Source: Longimicrobiales bacterium (GTDB lineage: Bacteria > Gemmatimonadota > Gemmatimonadetes > Longimicrobiales > Gaopeijiaceae). From it: a stretch of DNA of 64,000 nucleotides. This document shows positions 1 through 7,230 of this stretch, piece by piece. Within the stretch, counting starts at the first letter, position 1; every line of letters begins with the position of its first letter. Below the pieces are notes generated by a model. That model had not been told where the DNA came from and searched no databases. It saw only the letters and a program-made list of their open reading frames with translations. The translations under genes were made by a program, and so were the position numbers. The DNA lies in assembly GCA_958295645.1 (NCBI GenBank), contig OY282361.1, positions 1,392,501-1,456,500 on the forward strand, given 5' to 3'.

Positions 1-97
1 CCGAGCCCCAGATCGGGGGCGCCAGCACCGCCAGCAGAGCCAGTACGACGGCGACTTCGATGATCGCGAACCCGGATCGCGACGCGCAGGCGCCCAT
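1..97 (-). CDS. Type IV pilin-like prepilin, partial (runs off left edge)
   Basis: Reading from an ATG at 97 gives a short leader ending in Gly followed by FAIIEV and a hydrophobic stretch to the window edge. This is the prepilin signature: cleavage after Gly, Phe as first mature residue, Glu at +5, then the N-terminal helix that packs pilins into a fibre. It starts 14 bases after the stop of the pilin gene at 112-510 on the same strand, so the two are probably one operon encoding a major and a minor pilin or pseudopilin. Only about 32 residues are visible, so the subfamily cannot be assigned. The ribosome-binding site is weak, which suggests coupling to the upstream gene. Confidence 0.6.
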   Translation of the reverse strand, partial: MGACASRSGFAIIEVAVVLALLAVLAPPIWGS

Positions 98-111
98 CGG
101 CCGCCGACCGC

Positions 112-510
112 TCAGCCCGTGCACGCGACGACTCCCTTGGCAGTCGGCGCCACTGGACTCGTCGGCTTCGCGGCGTCGCCGAAGAAGATCGCGCATCCTT
201 CCGTTCCGGCGTCCAGCGCCTTGTGGGTCACGGTCGCCGACCAGCCGGACTTCGTGGCCGTCTTGACCGCGACCGAGTCGCCTTCGGAAGGCACGAACCC
301 CAGGCTGTCGAGGGACTTCGTGTAGCTGTAGTGCGTCGCGTAGTACAACTCCTGCTGCGCCGCCAAGTTCCTGAGGTCCGACTTCATCGCCGCGTAGTAG
401 GCCATCTCCCGCGTCTCCGAGAACTGCGGCACGGCAATCGCCGAAATGATGCCGATGATGACCAACACGACCAGCAGCTCGATGAGCGTGAATCCCTTCT
501 CGCCGTTCAT
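112..510 (-). CDS. Type IV pilin / GspG-like pseudopilin
   Basis: A 132-residue protein starting MNGEKGFTLIELLVVLVII, a textbook class III signal: GFTLIE with Glu at +5 and a long hydrophobic N-helix, to be processed by prepilin peptidase. The remainder is a short globular domain with two Cys near the end (GCAIFF, ACTG) that could form the C-terminal disulfide loop of pilins. The start at 510 is set by a strong AAAGGAGG site about 9 bases upstream and by the motif lying right after the Met. A longer reading upstream has no support. It precedes another prepilin at 97. It could serve in a type IV pilus or a type II secretion pseudopilus; the window does not decide which. Confidence 0.85.
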   Translation of the reverse strand: MNGEKGFTLIELLVVLVIIGIISAIAVPQFSETREMAYYAAMKSDLRNLAAQQELYYATHYSYTKSLDSLGFVPSEGDSVAVKTATKSGWSATVTHKALDAGTEGCAIFFGDAAKPTSPVAPTAKGVVACTG

Positions 511-767
511 TCTGGTGTCCTCCTTTTCGAAGCCGTTCCCGGGGTTCGGATTGCCCGCATCGGAAGCCCGCCGCGGGGCCGCCGGTCTGTCCACGGACGG
601 CAGTCGCGGCCGGGCCAGTTCGGCGTGGACATGAACGGTCGCCCCGATCGAGGGGCGATGGCATGGCTGAATCGGACCACTTTTCGACGTGGTTCCGAGC
701 GGGGCGGCCGGTCCCCCAGTCCCAAGAATCGGCCCGCAATCGCGCGGCGCCGGAGCCAACCGTCCGC

Positions 768-1676
768 CTAGGTTCGCCCGTCCTCGCTCGCGACGTCGTC
801 GGAGGCGCCGACCCCCCGGCTGTCCCCCGCAAGTCCCGCAGGCCGCGAGCCGTTGGGCCGCCATGGCGGCGGCTTCGGCCCAAGAAGGCCGCAGTGGAGA
901 ATGTGCCAGACGGCCGCTAGTCCGTCCTTCCAGCCGATCTTCTTACCCTCCGCGTAGCCTCGAGCCTCGTAGGTTGCCCGGACTTCAAGCACGCGAGCCC
1001 CGGCCTGAGCCAGGCGCGCGGTGATCTCGGGCTCGATCCCGAAGCGGTCGGAGGCCAGCGGCAACGTCCGCAGCAGGTCGGCCCGGACGGCCTTCTGGCA
1101 TGTCTCCATGTCGGTCAGCCGGAGGCCCGTCGTCGCGTTGCTGAGCAACGTCAGCGCCCGGTTGCCCAGCGTGTGCAAGGACATGAGCGCCCACCTGGAA
1201 CGCCCCAGGAACCGCGAACCGTAGACCGCGTCCGCCTCGTCGCGGAGGATGGGCTCGATCAGCCTGGGGATTTCCGCCGGAACGTATTCCAAGTCGGCGT
1301 CCTGGACTACCACGATGTCTCCTCTGGCCCGCGCGAAGCCGGTCCGCACGGCCGCGCCCTTGCCCTGGTTCCGGCCATGGATGATCAGCTGGTCGATCAG
1401 CCCCTCTTCCTTGAGGCGCGCCAGCAACCCTTGCGTCCCGTCCGTCGACCCGTCGTCCACCACGACGACTTCCTTCGACAAGGGCACCTCGGCCACGCCC
1501 CTGAGCAGAGGCTCGGCAGTGGCGGCCTCGTTGTACGCGGGCACCACGATCGACACGAGTCCCGCGACACGGGCGCTCCGAGCGCTGCCGGTGGTCCCGG
1601 AAGCCGCCGAAACGCCCGGCTCCGACTGGGCGGCAACGGACGCAGGCCCGCCGTCCGCCGAAGATGCCGTGGCCAA
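768..1676 (-). CDS. Glycosyltransferase family 2 (dolichol-phosphate mannose synthase-like)
   Basis: A 302-residue GT-A fold enzyme expected to transfer a sugar from a nucleotide-sugar to a lipid carrier or glycan at the cytoplasmic membrane face. The GT2 hallmarks are present in order: VVPAYNE near residue 45, VVVDDGSTDGT about 30 residues later, GRNQGKGAAVRTGF, and VVQDADLEY carrying the metal-binding acidic motif. No transmembrane segment is evident, as in the single-domain DPM1/ArnC-type enzymes. The first 40 residues are Ala/Ser-rich and poorly conserved. The start (TTG at 1676) lacks a clear Shine-Dalgarno and sits 9 bases after the stop of the LysM gene, so the true start may lie further inside. 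The acceptor and sugar are unknown. Confidence 0.85.
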   Translation of the reverse strand: MATASSADGGPASVAAQSEPGVSAASGTTGSARSARVAGLVSIVVPAYNEAATAEPLLRGVAEVPLSKEVVVVDDGSTDGTQGLLARLKEEGLIDQLIIHGRNQGKGAAVRTGFARARGDIVVVQDADLEYVPAEIPRLIEPILRDEADAVYGSRFLGRSRWALMSLHTLGNRALTLLSNATTGLRLTDMETCQKAVRADLLRTLPLASDRFGIEPEITARLAQAGARVLEVRATYEARGYAEGKKIGWKDGLAAVWHILHCGLLGPKPPPWRPNGSRPAGLAGDSRGVGASDDVASEDGRT

Positions 1677-1685
1677 ACGAGGCCG

Positions 1686-2453
1686 CTAGGAGCCGTTCAA
1701 CGGTACTTCCAGCAACTGGCCGGCGTAGATCCGCGAGCTGCGGAGTCTGTTGACCGACTTGAGGCGGTCCACAGTGATCCCGTGAGCGCGCGCGATGGTC
1801 CAGAGGGAGTCTCCGTTGCGAACCTTGTATCGCTTGACTCGTGCTCTCGGCGCCTCCCCCGCGGCCAAGCGAGCCCGCCGGTTCGCCTCCAAGCGCTGCA
1901 CGTACCGCTCGTACGGCTTGGGGTACACCGCGACATGGTAGTGGGGCGGGCGCCGCTCGCGAGTGGCCTCGAGCACCGACGCATTCTCGAGGTCGAGCAG
2001 AACGTTCTCGAGCCATGAGCGACAAGCAATCGAGTTGCTGCGCCGCAGGTCGACCGCCATGCCGGTCGGATGCACCGACAGATGAGAGGAGTTGCGTGGC
2101 TGGCGCGACTTGGGACGGGTCAAGCTCGTCACGACGAGCAACTCGCCGCAGGCGCGGCGGTACTGGCTGGACAGGCGCTCGACGAACGTCCGAACCTGGG
2201 GGCGCGCATGCTTGAACGACACGCCCCGGTGCACCACGTAGTCGGCATTCCCCCGGACGGGAACGAGCAGTCCCAGTTCGACGAACCGGCTCACGTGGGA
2301 CGTATTCGCGAGGAACGTGAAGTCGTGCGCCTTGGCTTGGCTGTTCTGCTCCTGCATGGCCCGCGTGGAGCCCCGGAGGCTTTGCGCCCAACCAGACGTG
2401 GGCGTCGCGCAAGCGCAAACGACGAGCACCCCGACGAGAATCTTGCTCCGCAC
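1686..2453 (-). CDS. Secreted DUF5715/M15-like protein with C-terminal LysM domain
   Basis: A 255-residue exported protein. A signal peptide (about residues 1-23, ending GWAQ) leads into a domain with SSHLSVHPTGMAVDLRR and later PPHYHVAVY, which resembles the SxHxxGxAxD and HxH zinc sites of M15/LAS-type peptidoglycan peptidases. The C-terminus is a clear LysM repeat (YKVRNGDSLWTIARAHGI), which binds peptidoglycan or chitin-like glycans. Probably a cell-wall-associated hydrolase or binding protein; catalysis is inferred only from the motifs. The GTG start at 2453 has a strong AAGGAGG about 8 bases upstream. It is followed 9 bases later by the GT2 gene, so the two are probably co-transcribed. 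Confidence 0.75.
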   Translation of the reverse strand: MRSKILVGVLVVCACATPTSGWAQSLRGSTRAMQEQNSQAKAHDFTFLANTSHVSRFVELGLLVPVRGNADYVVHRGVSFKHARPQVRTFVERLSSQYRRACGELLVVTSLTRPKSRQPRNSSHLSVHPTGMAVDLRRSNSIACRSWLENVLLDLENASVLEATRERRPPHYHVAVYPKPYERYVQRLEANRRARLAAGEAPRARVKRYKVRNGDSLWTIARAHGITVDRLKSVNRLRSSRIYAGQLLEVPLNGS

Positions 2454-2498
2454 GGCAAGCGCCTCCTTGGGCTAAGCGAACCCGGCAAACCGCAAAGT

Positions 2499-2514
2499 AA
2501 CGTAAACTAACGTT
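2499..2514. promoter_or_regulatory. AT-rich inverted repeat upstream of the LysM gene
   Basis: AACGT and ACGTT form a perfect 5-bp inverted repeat around a 6-base spacer, 46 bases upstream of the GTG at 2453. The patch is much more AT-rich than its surroundings, as expected for a promoter or operator of the LysM-GT2 pair. No regulator can be named. Confidence 0.3.
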
Positions 2515-2569
2515 CCCGACAATGTTGGACGTGCGACTACCGGACGACGCGCCATGATCCAGCCATGCC

Positions 2570-3211
2570 CTACCATCCGCCCCACGAAGAGACCACGCCC
2601 GTCGCCCCGTTGATCACGAACTGCACGCCCACCACCATCACCAGCAAACCCATGATCCGGATGACCACGTTGAGGCTGGTCCGGCCCAGCGCGCCCATGA
2701 CCGCCGGCGCGAGCAGCAGCAACGGCAGCGTCGCCACGCCCACCAGCACCGCCGACAGATGCACCGCCACCACCTGAAACGGGTTGGCCGCCTCGCCCGT
2801 CAGCGCGATCATCGTGACGATCGTGCCCGGCCCGGAGAGCGTCGGCAGTCCCAGGGGGATGATGGCCGTGGTGTTGCGGTGGGCCGCCTCGTCCTGCTCC
2901 TGGCGCGTCGTGTTGAGGCGGGAGCGCCTGGCCGCCAGCATGTCGGAGCCGACGCCGAAGAAGATGATTCCGGCGGCGATCTGAAAGGCCTCCGTCGTGA
3001 TGCCGAAGAACGCCAGGATGGCCGGGCCGGCCGCCCCGAAGGCCACCATCACCACGACCGACGCGGTCACGCCGATCACGGCCGTGGTGCGTCGCCCGCG
3101 GTCCGTGTCGCCCTCCGTGAGCGACACGAAGATGGGCATCGCGCTCAACGGATTGTACACGACCAGCAAGGACGTGAACGCGATTACGGCAAAAGCGAGA
3201 TCGTCTTGCAT
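2570..3211 (-). CDS. MarC/UPF0056 family integral membrane protein
   Basis: A 213-residue inner-membrane protein with about six hydrophobic segments. Family signatures are visible: NPLSAMPIF near the N-terminus, the loop PLGLPTLSGPGTI in the middle, and RIMGLLVMVVGVQFVINGA at the end. The length matches the family. MarC proteins were first named for antibiotic resistance, but no transport or resistance function is established, so none is assigned. It follows the superoxide dismutase gene by 45 bases on the same strand and may share its transcript. A short non-coding stretch separates it from the LysM gene. Confidence 0.88.
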   Translation of the reverse strand: MQDDLAFAVIAFTSLLVVYNPLSAMPIFVSLTEGDTDRGRRTTAVIGVTASVVVMVAFGAAGPAILAFFGITTEAFQIAAGIIFFGVGSDMLAARRSRLNTTRQEQDEAAHRNTTAIIPLGLPTLSGPGTIVTMIALTGEAANPFQVVAVHLSAVLVGVATLPLLLLAPAVMGALGRTSLNVVIRIMGLLVMVVGVQFVINGATGVVSSWGGW

Positions 3212-3256
3212 GTGCGCTCACCGAGTCCGCAGTGGAGGTCCGGCGGGCCGACGCCC

Positions 3257-3871
3257 TCAACCCTGCCCGAAGTTCTCCCCGGCGACTGTCCAGTTCACCA
3301 CGTTCCAGAAGGCCGCCACGTAGTCGGGACGGCGGTTCTGGTACTTGAGGTAGTAGGCGTGCTCCCACACGTCCAAACCGAGGACGGGCGTGCGGCCCTC
3401 CATCACGGGCGTGTCCTGGTTGGCCGTGGAAGATACCGCAAGCGAGCCGTCGGCGCCCCGGGAAAGCCAAGCCCAGCCCGAGCCGAAACGGGTGGCGGCC
3501 GCCTTCGCGAACTCGTCCTTGAAGGCGCCAAGGCTCCCGAAGGCCTCGTCGATCGCCTGCGCCAGCGTCCCTTCGGGCGAGGCGGCTCCTCCCGGCGCCA
3601 GCAGCTTCCAGAAGAAGCCGTGGTTGACGAAGCCGCCTCCGTTGTTGCGCACGGCGGTGCGGATCGTCTCCGGCAGCGCAGCGAGATCGCCCAGCAACTC
3701 TTCGGCAGACTTGCCGTGCAGGCCGGGGTGGGCCTCGAGCGCGGCGTTGAGGTTGGCGGTGTAGGCGGCGTGATGCTTGCCGTGGTGAATCTCCATCGTG
3801 CGGGCGTCGATGCTGGGCTCCAGCGCATCCTGCGGGTATCCGAGGTCGGGGAGCTGAAACGGGTAGGCCAT
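3257..3871 (-). CDS. sodB: Superoxide dismutase, Fe/Mn family
   Basis: A 204-residue cytoplasmic enzyme converting superoxide to oxygen and hydrogen peroxide. The metal ligands are recognisable: the His in [14 protein letters not shown], the His in [13 protein letters not shown], and Asp/His in [16 protein letters not shown]. The C-terminal FWNVVNW is also typical, and the length matches a standard tetrameric or dimeric Fe/Mn SOD. The metal cannot be fixed from sequence by eye, so the symbol is provisional (sodA is the alternative). ATG at 3871 has a GGAG about 10 bases upstream. It is divergent from the polymerase IV gene, with which it shares a region of little more than 100 bases. Confidence 0.93.
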   Translation of the reverse strand: MAYPFQLPDLGYPQDALEPSIDARTMEIHHGKHHAAYTANLNAALEAHPGLHGKSAEELLGDLAALPETIRTAVRNNGGGFVNHGFFWKLLAPGGAASPEGTLAQAIDEAFGSLGAFKDEFAKAAATRFGSGWAWLSRGADGSLAVSSTANQDTPVMEGRTPVLGLDVWEHAYYLKYQNRRPDYVAAFWNVVNWTVAGENFGQG

Positions 3872-3991
3872 GCAAGCGTCTCCAGGAGGACGAGAGGGAT
3901 TGGGGGAGCGGCCCGGGCGTTAGGTTTGCGGAGCCGGAGGTAGAACCTGTCGAATTCAGTCCCCCGCCTGCAAGGCCCGCGGCGCATCCTG

Positions 3992-5191
3992 TTGGCCGAC
4001 TGCGACGCGTTCTTCGTCCAGGTCGCGCGCCTGGAGGATCCCGAGGGCTTGGGCCGGGAGCCCTTCCTGCTCGTGGGCGGCTCGAGCGCCCGGGGAGTGG
4101 TCACCTCCGCCTCCTACGCCGCAAGGGCCAAGGGCGTCCGGTCGGCCATGCCGACGGCCCGGGCGAAGCGGCTGTGTCCCGAGGCCGTGGTGGTCCCCGT
4201 GCCGCGCGGGGCTTGCGTGGAGCGGAGCCGCCAAGTCGCGCGCGTCCTGTCGGAACATGCTCCCGTCGTGCAACCCGCCTCCATCGACGAGTTCTACCTC
4301 GATCTCACCGGGACCGAGCGCATGCTGCGCGGCGAAGACCTGACCCGCACCGCGGATCGCATCCGCCGGGAGGTGCGAGCGCGCACCGGCGTGGCCGTGT
4401 CGGTGGGCGGCGGAACGCAGCGGCTGATCGCCAAGATGGCCGTTGGGGCGGCGAAGCCGGACGGGGTTCACGTCGTGCCGCCGGGACGGGAGGCCGCGTT
4501 CATGCTGGGCTTCGACTTGAAGGATCTTCCCGGGATCGGGCCGGCGTTCCTGGCCAAGCTGCAGCGGCGGGGGCTGGGCAGCGTCGCCGACGCCGTGGCG
4601 GTCGAGCGCGACTGGCTGGTTCGGTGGTTCGGCGAGGTCCGCGGGCGCTGGCTGTGGGAGAGGGTGCGGGGGATCGATCCCAGCGAAGTGGACGCCCGGG
4701 AGCGGAGGAAGTCGATCAGCTCGGAGCGGACCTTCTTCGAAGACGTGCGCGACGACGACGTGCTGGAGCGGCGGCTTCTGCGGCTCTGCTGTTCGGTGGG
4801 ACGCCAGCTGCGGGCCAAGGAGCTGAGGGCCCGCACCGTCACCGTCAAGATCCGCGACCACGACTTCAGGACGCGCCAAGCCGGCAGCACGCAGCCGGAA
4901 GGCGTCGAGACGGACCGGGGAATCTTCGCCGTCGCGGCCTCCCTGCTCCGCGAGCTTCGGAACCGCCGCCGAGCCGCCGTGCGCCTCCTGGGCGTCGGGG
5001 CAACCAACCTCGTGCGCCAGTCGGAGGGAACGCAGACGGAGATGTTCGACCCCCGGACCACTGCCGCGACGGGCCGCGAAACCGACAAGGATCGCGACGC
5101 CGCCCGCGCCGCCGACCACGTTCGCGGCCGCTGGGGACGAAGCGCGCTTGCCCCGGCCAGAGTCCTGGAGGCGCCGGGCAAGGACGGCTGA
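3992..5191 (+). CDS. dinB: DNA polymerase IV (Y family), start uncertain
   Basis: A translesion polymerase that extends past damaged bases. Catalytic sites are intact: ADCDAFF (first carboxylate) at the N-terminus and SIDEFYLDLTG for the palm Asp-Glu pair. The helix-hairpin-helix DLPGIGPAFLAKL and a little-finger domain follow. The C-terminal QTEMFD resembles a beta-clamp-binding motif, though a tail of about 50 residues follows it. The start is a problem: the frame reads RRILL just before ADCDAFF, as family members do, but no ATG or GTG exists there. Either TTG at 3992 is used, with catalytic Asp at residue 3, or a CTG at 3947 is used, which sits 6 bases after a GGAGG. The second gives a normal N-terminus. 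Confidence 0.87.
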   Translation: MADCDAFFVQVARLEDPEGLGREPFLLVGGSSARGVVTSASYAARAKGVRSAMPTARAKRLCPEAVVVPVPRGACVERSRQVARVLSEHAPVVQPASIDEFYLDLTGTERMLRGEDLTRTADRIRREVRARTGVAVSVGGGTQRLIAKMAVGAAKPDGVHVVPPGREAAFMLGFDLKDLPGIGPAFLAKLQRRGLGSVADAVAVERDWLVRWFGEVRGRWLWERVRGIDPSEVDARERRKSISSERTFFEDVRDDDVLERRLLRLCCSVGRQLRAKELRARTVTVKIRDHDFRTRQAGSTQPEGVETDRGIFAVAASLLRELRNRRRAAVRLLGVGATNLVRQSEGTQTEMFDPRTTAATGRETDKDRDAARAADHVRGRWGRSALAPARVLEAPGKDG

Positions 5192-5205
5192 CCCTCGCGA
5201 CGGCC

Positions 5206-5304
5206 GGCGGCAAAGGCCGGCCTGGGGCGGCCCCTCTCAACGCCACCTGCTGGGGCGGCCCTCCCAGCGCCACCTACGCTGGGCCGGCCGCCCCGGCGCT
5301 AGGC
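5206..5304. repeat. GC-rich degenerate tandem repeat between convergent genes
   Basis: Two to three copies of a roughly 28-base unit, each beginning near GGGGCGGCCC and ending CGCCACCT, followed by a GGGCCGGCC/CCCCGGCG palindrome-like stretch. It fills the gap between the convergent polymerase IV and symporter genes, where a bidirectional terminator would be expected. No T-tract follows the palindrome, so a terminator role is only a suggestion. Confidence 0.4.
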
Positions 5305-5306
5305 CC

Positions 5307-7049
5307 TCATTCCTCCTGGCCCCGGCCCTCCCACGGCTTGCGGTCGAAGTAGTCCTTCGTCATGTCCACCACCTTCGGCGCCAGGAGCCCGAGGGCGATC
5401 AGGTTGGGCCAGATGACGATGGCCAGCAGCACGTCTCCCAAGTCCCAGACCACGTCCAGCGCCGCGCGGGCGCCCAGGAAGTGGAACAGGACGAACAGCA
5501 CCTTGTAGGGAACGATGGCCTTCGCGCCGAACAGGTAGTTCGCGCAGCGGTCGCCGTAGTAGCTCCAGGCGATCGCCGTCGAAATGCCGAACAGCAGCAC
5601 CGAGAGGATGACGATGTAGTGGCCCCAGTCGCCCAGCGGCGAGAGCCCCCGCCGGAACGCGGCCATGGTCATCGGCGCCCCGCTCTCCACGGCCATTCCG
5701 TGAAGCGCCGCGTAGGTTCGTCCGTCGTCGCCCCTGGCCACGCCCGCCACCGGGTCGATCACGCCCGTGAACGGCTGGGCCTGCGCCTCGTCCGTGAACA
5801 GCCGTTCGACCGGCACCTCGTGCCACGACACGCGCGGGTCGGTGGTACCGGTGTCCATGTGGAAGCCGTCGTCGATGCGTATCTCGGCGACCGGCGTCAC
5901 CTCCAGGTAGTTGCCGTCCAACTGCTCCGCGCGGTAGGACAGGTCGCCGCCCTCCAGCGTGATCTCGGTCTCGAAGCGGTCGTTCCAGGCGCCCGTCATG
6001 ATGACCAGGAGACCCGTCAGCGTGCAGATCACCAGCGTGTCGATGAAGGGCTCCAGCAAGGCCACCACGCCTTCCGAAACGGGCTCGTCGGTCTTGGCCG
6101 CCGAGTGCGCGATGGGCGCGGAGCCCTGGCCGGCCTCGTTGGAGAACAGCCCCCTCCTCACGCCCCACATGAGCGTGACCAGGAAGGCGCCGACCCCGGT
6201 TCCGGCCACCCCGGCGGTCGGGTTGAACGCCTCGCTGAAGATGAGCCCGAAGGTGGGGAAGACCTCCCCCGCGTTGAAGATGAGGATGATCAGGGCGCCG
6301 GTCACGTAGAGCACCGCCATCATCGGCGCCAGCACGGCGGTGACCCGCCCGATCCGCTTGATGCCGCCCAGAATCACCGCGCCCACCAAGCTGGCCGTGA
6401 TCAGCCCCGTGATCCACGGCGGGATGCCGAACTGCGTCTCCATGCTGTCGGCGACGGTGTTGGCCTGCACTCCGTTGCCCGTCGCGAACGCGGTCAGCCC
6501 CAGGACGACCGCGAAGAAGACCGCCATCCACTTCCACCTCGGCCCCAATCCGCGTTCGATGTAGTACATGGGGCCGCCCGACACCGTGCCCGTCTGCACC
6601 CCCTCGTGCTCGGTCACGCGGTACCTCTGCGCGAGCGTCACCTCCGAGTACTTGGTGGCCATGCCCAGCGCCGCGGTCACCCACATCCAGAACAGCGCCC
6701 CCGGCCCGCCCCAGTGAATGGCCAGCGCCACGCCCGCGATGTTGCCGATGCCGACCGTGGCCGACAACGCCGTCGAGAGCGCCTGGAAGTGCGTGACGTC
6801 TCCTTCGTCCTCGGGGTCGTCGTACTTGCCCGAAGCCACCGCCGCGCCGTGGCGCAGCCGCCTGACCTGGACGAAGCCCAGGCGCAACGTGAGATATCCG
6901 CCGATCCCGAGCAGCAGGATCACCATGAAGGGGATGTTTTCGCCCCCGACCGATATGCCGCGCTCGACGACGTTCCTGCCGAGCCAGCCGGTCAGTCGCG
7001 CGACGTTTTCGGAGAGGAAGCCGGTGAGGCTCGCGTAGAGTTCCGTCAT
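5307..7049 (-). CDS. Sodium:alanine symporter family protein (AGCS) with large extracytoplasmic insert
   Basis: A 580-residue inner-membrane carrier importing alanine or glycine with sodium. AGCS signatures include ALSTALSATVGIGNIAGVA, VSGGPMYYIERGLG, NEAGQGSAPIAHSAAKTDEP and LEPFIDTLVICTLTG. Between the last of these and the next helix (FGISTAIAWSYYG) lies a hydrophilic insert of roughly 90-100 residues. It is absent from the second AGCS gene at the right edge of this window and explains the extra length over the usual 440-480. ATG at 7049 is supported by AAGGAG about 9 bases upstream; the long upstream extension is antisense to the methylase gene and is not coding. Substrate is inferred from the family. 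Confidence 0.9.
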   Translation of the reverse strand: MTELYASLTGFLSENVARLTGWLGRNVVERGISVGGENIPFMVILLLGIGGYLTLRLGFVQVRRLRHGAAVASGKYDDPEDEGDVTHFQALSTALSATVGIGNIAGVALAIHWGGPGALFWMWVTAALGMATKYSEVTLAQRYRVTEHEGVQTGTVSGGPMYYIERGLGPRWKWMAVFFAVVLGLTAFATGNGVQANTVADSMETQFGIPPWITGLITASLVGAVILGGIKRIGRVTAVLAPMMAVLYVTGALIILIFNAGEVFPTFGLIFSEAFNPTAGVAGTGVGAFLVTLMWGVRRGLFSNEAGQGSAPIAHSAAKTDEPVSEGVVALLEPFIDTLVICTLTGLLVIMTGAWNDRFETEITLEGGDLSYRAEQLDGNYLEVTPVAEIRIDDGFHMDTGTTDPRVSWHEVPVERLFTDEAQAQPFTGVIDPVAGVARGDDGRTYAALHGMAVESGAPMTMAAFRRGLSPLGDWGHYIVILSVLLFGISTAIAWSYYGDRCANYLFGAKAIVPYKVLFVLFHFLGARAALDVVWDLGDVLLAIVIWPNLIALGLLAPKVVDMTKDYFDRKPWEGRGQEE

Positions 7050-7230
7050 GGGCCGAAGGCTCCTTGGGAAGGAATCGGGCCGCTCCCCCGGCCGGGGAAC
7101 AGCGCAAGAACGGCGGGGGGAACCTATCGCCGTCCCCGCGTTGGGGACAACTAGGACGAATCGCCGAGCCGGCGATGGTACATTCTCTTGGCATTCTTCG
7201 CCATCTCTCGTCCTACGGCCTTGGTGGGCC

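Noticed and set aside
5148-7154. 668-codon plus-strand frame opposite the alanine symporter
   Set aside because: Low-complexity His/Arg-rich translation; the minus strand has an unmistakable membrane carrier.
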